In this document: positions 56,199 to 61,589 of the stretch, piece after piece
Position numbering within the stretch: position 1 is the first letter of the stretch
Layout: each line of letters begins with the position of its first letter
NCBI RefSeq assembly: GCF_008389435.1
Contig: NZ_VUYS01000022.1
Coordinates: forward strand, 1 to 61,589
DNA length: 61,589 nucleotides
Origin: Candidatus Nitrosocosmicus agrestis
Lineage (GTDB): Archaea; Thermoproteota; Nitrososphaeria; Nitrososphaerales; Nitrososphaeraceae
Direction of reading: 5' to 3'
The notes under the pieces: model-generated
Told to the model about the DNA's origin: nothing
What the model saw: the letters and a program-made list of their open reading frames with translations, nothing else
Databases searched by the model: none
Program-made: the position numbers and the translations under genes

Positions 56199-57011
56199 TC
56201 AAAGCATGGAATAAATCAACAAAATCGCTCCTAACGCTAGACAATAATAAGCAAAATAATACAATTTGCCTCTGTTAATGATATCTATGAGTAGTTTTAT
56301 TGTAATATATCCAACAATTGCTGCGGATAAAAAGCCAACAATGTACGATGATATATGAATATCATTGATAGTAGATAATTGAGCATCATCCATTAGTACA
56401 AAATCAAATACCGAACCTCCTATGATTGACGGAATAGATAAGAGAAATGAAAATTTAACCAACTGGTAATGGTCTATTTGCCTCATCATTCCTAATGAAA
56501 TAGTAATACCACTTCTAGAAATACTAGAGAATACAGAGAAACCCTGGGCTATTCCTATTAGAAAAGCATCGAATTTTCCAATACTTTTTGAACCCTTTTT
56601 AAAGAATTTAGTTATAAAAATAAAAACACCACTTATTAAGAATCCAACAGATAGTAAAAAGAAATCATAAAATGAAAATTCAAATAACGATCGTAGTGAA
56701 AAAGCAACTATCGCTGTGGGAATGGTTCCAATAATTATTAACATCAATAGATTACGATAATATTTAGCTTCCTCGGCGTTTAATGAACGTGGATATACTA
56801 CTGACTTTAAAATCTTCAAAATATCAGTTCTGTAAAAGCCTATGACACCCGCTAAGGTTCCTATATGAAGAATTAAATCAAAGAAAACCGGCACTTTAAT
56901 ATTAAAGAGCAGTTGTGTGAGAGCAAGATGTCCCGAACTTGAAATGGGAAGCCATTCAGTTATGCCCTGTACTATACCCAAGATAAGGGATTGAATAACG
57001 TCGACAGTCAT
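56199..57011 (-). CDS. uppP: UppP/BacA-family polyprenyl-diphosphatase
   Basis: A 270-residue integral membrane phosphatase from the ATG at 57011 (MTVDVIQSLI). Residues about 15-35 give GIVQGITEWLPISSSGHLAL, with the catalytic Glu, Ser and His of UppP, and a second motif SSISRSGITISLG lies mid-protein. About eight helices are visible. It recycles polyprenyl carriers; in archaea these are dolichyl-type lipids used for glycosylation. Frame extends to 57026. Confidence 0.93.
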   Translation of the reverse strand: MTVDVIQSLILGIVQGITEWLPISSSGHLALTQLLFNIKVPVFFDLILHIGTLAGVIGFYRTDILKILKSVVYPRSLNAEEAKYYRNLLMLIIIGTIPTAIVAFSLRSLFEFSFYDFFLLSVGFLISGVFIFITKFFKKGSKSIGKFDAFLIGIAQGFSVFSSISRSGITISLGMMRQIDHYQLVKFSFLLSIPSIIGGSVFDFVLMDDAQLSTINDIHISSYIVGFLSAAIVGYITIKLLIDIINRGKLYYFAYYCLALGAILLIYSML

Positions 57012-57126
57012 TGCTGATACTTGCAAATTAGATTAATTTATTGATATAAAATGCTTCTTACCTGATGCTTATGGATTGACTATTTCTTTTCACCAATAAT
57101 AAAGAAATTAGTGAAGATATTCTAGC

Positions 57127-57812
57127 ATGAAAGAAACGATTCTAGTTATAATGCTAGGGTACAGTAGGAAGCGAAGTTGTCAAACAATTATCCAGGGATT
57201 CTGCAAACTTTATTCTAAGAGCTGCGGTTCATTCGATTGAAAATGCTAAAAAGATAGGCTTTCCAGATGCAGAAGTAATGCAAATTGACTATAATAAACC
57301 AGAGTCTGAAAGATTTTAGTAATACTGATAGACTTTTTCTCCTGACTCAACTTTCACCTAACATAGTCGAACAAGTATCAAATATGATCAATGAGGTCAG
57401 GAAAGCATAAATTATACATGTTGTAAAGCAATTGGCAATGGGGGCAGACGATATTAATTCAAATGTACAATTGCTTCATATCCATCGTCAATCAGAAAAA
57501 ATCATCCAATAATCCGAAGTAGAGTATATACCTTCCTTCGACCAAATGAATTTATGCAGAACTTTATAACTTTTTATAGTTCTGTCATTAAGAACGCTAA
57601 TGTACTCTATCTTCCCATTGGAAACGCAGAAGTTAGTACCATCAATGTTCATTGATATAGAAACACAAGGAATCAAAGAAATTTGGTAATTAGATATCCA
57701 TTTTGAAAATTATGATTTATATAAAGTATACAGCTAAGTTTGTAGAGGTGTTAGTGGACTCGAATTCCATATGAAAGTGTTGCAGGAAGTAATATCCACT
57801 ATCAAAAGTAAA
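57127..57812 (+). pseudogene. decayed NmrA-like NAD(P)-binding oxidoreductase
   Basis: The plus strand reads as an NmrA/NAD(P)H-azoreductase-like protein in shifting frames: KETILVIMLG-like start, GTVGSEVVKQLSRDSANFIL, RAAVHSIENAKK, IDYNKPESERF then stops, TDRLFLLTQLSPNIVEQVSN, IIHVVKQLAMGADD, LHIHRQSEKIIQ, stop, LRPNEFMQNFITFYSSVIKN, LYLPIGNAEVSTINVH. At least three frameshifts and several stops are present, so it is dead. Confidence 0.8.
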
Positions 57813-58130
57813 TAATATCAATGCTTATTGTAGTTTCCCTATAAGAATCCATTATTATCCTAAAAAATTATGACATATTGGATAAATGGACTTTTTAAAT
57901 TAAGCTAAACTAGATATAAGTCATAGTTCATCCATGATTTAAGATAAGAAATAAGTTGGTCGAGGTAACACATTCGCATCATATAGATATTCACTTAAAC
58001 AATCAACCTAAGCAATAATAACTTCTTTTTTTGACCAATAATAAATATAATTATTCCCATTCTAAATATGACTTGACTGCATAGAAAGATTGATTGAGAA
58101 AATGGGCTCCCATTCAAAGAGCAGATTCAT

Positions 58131-58349
58131 TTCATGAAGTAGATGGGTTGCAATATTCACAGCATAATTGATGATATTTTGCAAAAGAACAGTTAGATTG
58201 AAGATATACTGCACAGTGGGAAAACATAATTGGACTTGTCTGTATTTAATTGGTCCATTTCTATAAAAATCGCCTAGAGATCAAATTTCCTATATCTCCA
58301 TATGCTTCACAGGGATACAAGTTATATATATCCACTATTTATCATAGGT
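58131..58349 (+). pseudogene. unidentified gene remnant in one frame with several stops
   Basis: One frame reads FHEVDGLQYSQHN, two stops, YFAKEQLD, stop, RYTAQWENIIGLVCI, stop, LVHFYKNRLEIKFPISPYAS and QGYKLYISTIYHR, stop. The reading is coherent and coding-like in spite of the stops, as with the peptidase remnant at 29609. I cannot name the family. The 57813-58130 bases before it are AT-rich and show nothing. Confidence 0.5.
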
Positions 58350-58431
58350 AGCGAACATGAGATCATATAGATTTTTTTGTTATTCTGTGCATTGAGTCAT
58401 TGTAATTATAGGTGATTAGTGATTGCAAGTC

Positions 58432-59127
58432 ATGAAAAAAATTAATTCCAAAAAGAATCAGAATGAAAATGGAATATTGATTGTTGTTGAAGGTGTGGAT
58501 GGGTCCGGGAAATCAACACAGATTCATTTAATAGACCGATGGCTAAGGTCCAAAGGATATGACGTTTTTTTTACCGAGTGGAATTCATCAGAAACAGTTA
58601 GGGAAATTACTTCAAAGGGAAAGAAGAAAGCTCGGCTAACACCTATGACTTTTTCGCTTCTTCATTCTACAGACTTTGCTGACAGATACGAAAAAAACAT
58701 ATATCCATTATTAAGGGCGGGTTATATTGTTCTTGCTGACAGATATATCTATACAGCTTTTGCAAGAGACACTGTTAGAGGATGCGATAGAACATGGATA
58801 AGGAACATGTATAGTTATGCCCGAAAGCCAGAACTAACGTTTTACTTTAGAGTACCGGTTGAAGTTGCTGTCAATAGGATCATATCTGGCCGACCTAAAT
58901 TAAAGCATTATGAGGCTGGAATGGATTTAGGATTGAGTAAAGACGAATACGAAAGTTATCGAATATTTCAAGGAAGAATTGTTGATGAGTATGAATCTAT
59001 GGTTAATGACGAAAATTTTGTTGTAATTGATGGTACTCAAGGAATAGAAAAACAACAGAGTGTAGTGAGAAAACACGTTTTGAAAATACTGAAAGAAAAT
59101 AATAAAATTCAAGGTAATATCGCTTAG
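58432..59127 (+). CDS. thymidylate-kinase-like P-loop kinase, first of a tandem pair
   Basis: 231 residues from the ATG at 58432 (a TTG at 58423 extends the frame). P-loop EGVDGSGKSTQ (about 21-31), DRYIYTAFARDTVRG with the D-R motif, and YEAGMDLGLSKDEYESYRIF follow. The family is annotated as dTMP kinase, but the DLGLS and GRPKLKHYEAG parts belong to a branch that is not the housekeeping enzyme and may use other phosphoryl acceptors. The P-loop is intact. The downstream paralog begins 27 bases later, so the two form an operon. Confidence 0.8.
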   Translation: MKKINSKKNQNENGILIVVEGVDGSGKSTQIHLIDRWLRSKGYDVFFTEWNSSETVREITSKGKKKARLTPMTFSLLHSTDFADRYEKNIYPLLRAGYIVLADRYIYTAFARDTVRGCDRTWIRNMYSYARKPELTFYFRVPVEVAVNRIISGRPKLKHYEAGMDLGLSKDEYESYRIFQGRIVDEYESMVNDENFVVIDGTQGIEKQQSVVRKHVLKILKENNKIQGNIA

Positions 59128-59154
59128 AGGATTAGATAGGGGATATAGACTATT

Positions 59155-59922
59155 ATGACGACAAAAATATCAAACAGAAAAAACATTCCTCCTTTTGTCA
59201 CCGATAAAGATAATAAAAAAATTAAATTTATCGGTCCGTCTGGTATTAAATATTTAAAGGATATCGAAATTACCGGCTCGTTTATAGTAATCGAGGGACC
59301 AGATGCTTCAGGACGTAGCACTCAGATTCAAAAAATTACAGAAAAATTGGAGTCTGATGGACATGCTGTCGTCAATACAGGTTTGAAAAGGTCTGATTTG
59401 ATATCTAAAGGAATCATAGAAGCCAAAAGAAATTACGTTGGAAGGAGAACTATGGCACTATATTATGCGGCAGATTTTGCGGATCAACTAGAGAACAAAA
59501 TAATCCCTGCACTTAAGGCGGGTTTTGTAGTAATTGCCGACAGATACATATACACATTAATTGCAAGAAGTTCAGTAAGAGGAATTAACAAAAATTGGCT
59601 TCACCAATTGCACAGCTTTGCTATAAAACCTGATTTGATTTTCTACCTTAATGTAGATCCTTACAACCTAATTCATCGAGTATTCAAGAAAAACAAATCT
59701 CTTGATTATTATGAGTCAGGAGCAGATCTGGGTATTTCAGACGATATTTTTAATTCTTTTATAAAGTATCAATATTTATTGAAGAAGGAATTTAAGATGA
59801 TGCAAAATAGATATGGTTTAATAAATATTGATGGAGACAAGGAAATAGATGAGATTTATGAAGAAATTGAATCAAAAATCAGTGAATATCTAAACAGGAA
59901 GAAGACTGGTACAATAACTTAA
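59155..59922 (+). CDS. second thymidylate-kinase-like protein with altered P-loop
   Basis: A 255-residue paralog of the previous protein, with an extra N-terminal segment (about 1-35). Its Walker A is EGPDASGRSTQIQ: the lysine that binds the ATP phosphates is Arg. The matching DRYIYTLIARSSVRG and DYYESGADLGISDDIFNSF are conserved, so overall fold and acceptor pocket are kept. The Lys-to-Arg change usually lowers or abolishes ATP turnover, so it may be a regulatory partner of the first kinase. Followed, on the opposite strand, by a CHAD gene. Confidence 0.8.
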   Translation: MTTKISNRKNIPPFVTDKDNKKIKFIGPSGIKYLKDIEITGSFIVIEGPDASGRSTQIQKITEKLESDGHAVVNTGLKRSDLISKGIIEAKRNYVGRRTMALYYAADFADQLENKIIPALKAGFVVIADRYIYTLIARSSVRGINKNWLHQLHSFAIKPDLIFYLNVDPYNLIHRVFKKNKSLDYYESGADLGISDDIFNSFIKYQYLLKKEFKMMQNRYGLINIDGDKEIDEIYEEIESKISEYLNRKKTGTIT

Positions 59923-60523
59923 GCAAATCTAATTTTCATATTTCTATATTTTTAGATAAAATATTCAATATCAAAAAGATTGAACTTTCAATATAATAAT
60001 ACAATATGATCTAAGACTAATATAGTGATCATTATGCTTTATAGAAACTATAAAGAAAATGAATAAATTTCATATTATAGATATTAGATCATCAGCACAG
60101 AGAATGCAAAAATCTACCCAGAAGAAGGGAAGCTGTGTATGAACTGTTGTCGTCACAGATATGGTCACAGGTATGATTTTGGATGACTCAGTAATCGTTT
60201 AACTTGTGATCATCCCCAAATGCGAATGCAATCAGTTTGTAGAATGGAATTAGACGTTACTAATAATATTCCTATCCTATTGAGCAATCAATCATCTTAT
60301 CTCAATGTACTCCAGTGCAAAAGTACAATCAATCATAATTACCAGTATTATATGATTATATCCAGAATTGTTTCCAGCGGAACCTTAACTACAATAGTTA
60401 ATTTACCAAATTATCAAATTTTGCAAATATTATTCATTCTCATCAAAAATGAGAATAGAATTACGTCCAAGTTCTGTCTTTATTCTTTTAGCCACCTCTA
60501 TTAAAGTAACGTTAAATTTATTC
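59923..60523. other. intergenic region between convergent genes
   Basis: 600 bases between the second kinase and the CHAD gene. On the minus strand a short frame (about 60425-60513) reads VTLIEVAKRIKTELGRNSIL then a stop, with coding-like composition but no identified family. A plus-strand frame (60220-60504) is opposite it and lacks support. Two Cys-rich fragments near 60135-60170 (CMNCCRHRYGHR) may be from another decayed gene. Confidence 0.35.
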
Positions 60524-61417
60524 TTATTTACTTGAAATCAACCTCCTTGATTTAGCATAGTCCACAAATTCCATGTATTTTATTTCCCTATTTCTCACAA
60601 TGTTTTTAAGTGTATCAGATACGGCAGTTTTATTTGATGTATTTTGATTCAGGTAGTCAATAACTATATCATAATCATGGATATCACCTAACATTTTTTG
60701 TATCTTCTCAAGATGTTCCAATATTTCATAACTCATCTCTTTGTGAGATGCATTGATGTTATTTTTGATTGTATTATTATCAGATTTATCATGGTCTTTA
60801 GGCAATATGAGTTCAATTAGATACCGAAGTTTCTTGGTATCCTTTCTAACTTCGTGTAATTCACCAACATTGCTTACATCGGAAATGACTAAGGGGGTCT
60901 TTTTTTCGATATTGACCTTTAATCTTCCCGCATTTTTTGTGATTTTCTGTCTGAATTTTTTCTCTAATTTTCTGCTTATTTCATCCTTATCATATATTTT
61001 TGGAACAGTAATATCTTGCAGTTCCAATGCAACTTTTCTAGCTTCAACTAATTGACGATCTCTTTCCTGAGTAAGAGAATGTTCGAAGGGTTCTAATTGT
61101 TCCTCTGTCATCTTACCATCAGTTGACAATTTACGAAGTATAATATCTATATCTCTTATTTTGCTGTTAATTTTAAATAGATGTTTACCTGTATCATTAA
61201 AAGCTCGCATCTTTTTGTTATTGCGGATTTTCTTTGGACTTGATTGATATGTGGATTCTAATCGCCGCAAAGTAGTACGCATATCATGAATACTTTCTTC
61301 AGTTGGATTCTCGAGATACTTTTCCAGCTTTGAATAGACTCTTTTGATATTTCTAACACAGTTATCCATATGAATCTCTAAATCGTAGTGAATATAGAAA
61401 TATCCAAGCATATGCAA
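60524..61417 (-). CDS. CHAD-domain protein
   Basis: A 297-residue helical protein of the CHAD family, which binds polyphosphate through basic grooves. Key features: ESIHDMRTTLRRLES (about 39-53, with the conserved His-x-x-R), later GELHEVRKDTKKLRYLIELI (about 190-209) and GDIHDYDIVIDYL (the H-D-Y motif). The start is at 61417 or 61411, with a TATA-like element about 25 bases upstream; an internal Met (MDNCVRNIKR) is also possible. CHAD proteins accumulate at polyphosphate granules in bacteria. Convergent with the tandem kinase pair. Confidence 0.92.
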   Translation of the reverse strand: MHMLGYFYIHYDLEIHMDNCVRNIKRVYSKLEKYLENPTEESIHDMRTTLRRLESTYQSSPKKIRNNKKMRAFNDTGKHLFKINSKIRDIDIILRKLSTDGKMTEEQLEPFEHSLTQERDRQLVEARKVALELQDITVPKIYDKDEISRKLEKKFRQKITKNAGRLKVNIEKKTPLVISDVSNVGELHEVRKDTKKLRYLIELILPKDHDKSDNNTIKNNINASHKEMSYEILEHLEKIQKMLGDIHDYDIVIDYLNQNTSNKTAVSDTLKNIVRNREIKYMEFVDYAKSRRLISSK

Positions 61418-61558
61418 AGGTATTGACTATTATACTATTTTAAGTATTTAATCTAATTATTTGGCTCTGTTCACTTAAGGAAATCTTATAGCTTGAAGAT
61501 ATCCCATCTCTTTTATGAACACGAGAAACAGAACACCTTCAGAATACATATGCTATGG

Positions 61559-61589
61559 TTTGTATTTGTATTTGTATTTGTATTTGTAT
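61559..61589 (+). repeat. hexanucleotide tandem repeat at window edge
   Basis: TTTGTA repeats five times without a mismatch, with a further T, and runs into the end of the window, so its full length is not known. It is not in a gene seen here. Confidence 0.85.

Noticed and set aside
57488-57676. 62-residue minus-strand frame
   Set aside because: It is antisense to the NmrA-like remnant, whose plus-strand pieces match a known family.
60220-60504. 94-residue plus-strand frame
   Set aside because: Irregular composition and no family; a minus-strand fragment within it looks more coding-like, so the region is probably decayed sequence.
1-61589. CRISPR arrays, insertion sequences, rRNA or tRNA genes, prophage genes
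   Set aside because: No regular spaced repeats, transposase motifs, RNA signatures or phage structural genes were found on reading both strands by eye; a tRNA scan would settle the RNA part.

Overview
The window reads as a chromosomal segment of a low-GC archaeon of the ammonia-oxidising Nitrososphaeria (Thaumarchaeota), most likely a soil Nitrososphaerales lineage such as Nitrosocosmicus. Supporting genes are a Csl4 exosome subunit, Dph2, Pelota, a GPN-loop GTPase, HerA/NurA, a CdvB (ESCRT-III) paralog, a tetraether lipid synthase-like radical SAM enzyme, a B12-dependent ribonucleotide reductase, an enoyl-CoA hydratase of the type used in the 3-hydroxypropionate/4-hydroxybutyrate cycle, and several small thaumarchaeal-type proteins. 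No amo genes lie in the window, so ammonia oxidation itself is not shown. No rRNA, tRNA, CRISPR array or intact insertion sequence was seen.

Layout. 0-10 kb: a HAD 5'-nucleotidase-like protein, a response regulator/sensor kinase pair, a strikingly eukaryote-like GNA1 acetyltransferase followed by a palindrome and a winged-helix regulator, a CopD-like membrane protein and dph2. 10-16 kb: a folP-csl4-pheA run, a roadblock/DUF6659-like protein, a DUF504-like protein and a ParA/MinD ATPase. 16-24.6 kb: a decayed rhodanese gene, an SDR, a flippase-like membrane protein, gpn-thrB, an enoyl-CoA hydratase, and a three-gene signalling operon (TrmB-type HTH, histidine kinase with an aspartate-less receiver, response regulator). 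24.7-29.5 kb: the tetraether synthase candidate divergent from a TrmB regulator, then pelA and cutA. 29.6-31 kb: a decayed M3-like metallopeptidase. 31.3-38.3 kb: pyrB, nrdJ, a wHTH/ATP-cone/dead-NrdD fusion and cdvB-like. 38.3-45 kb: DUF35 plus thiolase, a nitrilase, pterin dehydratase, an Hjc-like nuclease, nadM and rtcA. 44.4-49 kb: nurA-herA with an operator-rich divergent promoter and two related wHTH genes, a SpoT-like HD protein, and an unlisted 54-residue CCHC zinc-knuckle gene. 49-54 kb: a complete pstSCAB-phoU phosphate system with a palindrome upstream of pstS. 54.5-58.4 kb: three decayed genes around a DUF6659-like gene and uppP. 58.4-61.4 kb: tandem thymidylate-kinase-like genes (the second with an altered P-loop) and a CHAD protein.

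How the genes fit together. Three themes stand out. The first is nucleotide supply and its control: NrdJ, PyrB, the kinases and a catalytically dead NrdD-derived protein carrying a DNA-binding head beside nrdJ. The second is phosphate and possibly polyphosphate handling: Pst/PhoU, then CHAD with two P-loop kinases. The third is DNA-end processing under what looks like dedicated repression: HerA/NurA with repeated TGTTGTNCA operators. Between these lie wide AT-rich gaps holding at least five recognisable or suspected pseudogenes at different stages of decay, which suggests a genome shedding genes slowly.

The best candidate for an undescribed system is the NrdD-like fusion at 35470-37521. It keeps an ATP-cone and the NrdD fold but lacks the glycyl-radical site and every cysteine of the catalytic core, and it carries an N-terminal winged helix. 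It may be a dNTP-sensing regulator that takes the role NrdR plays in bacteria.
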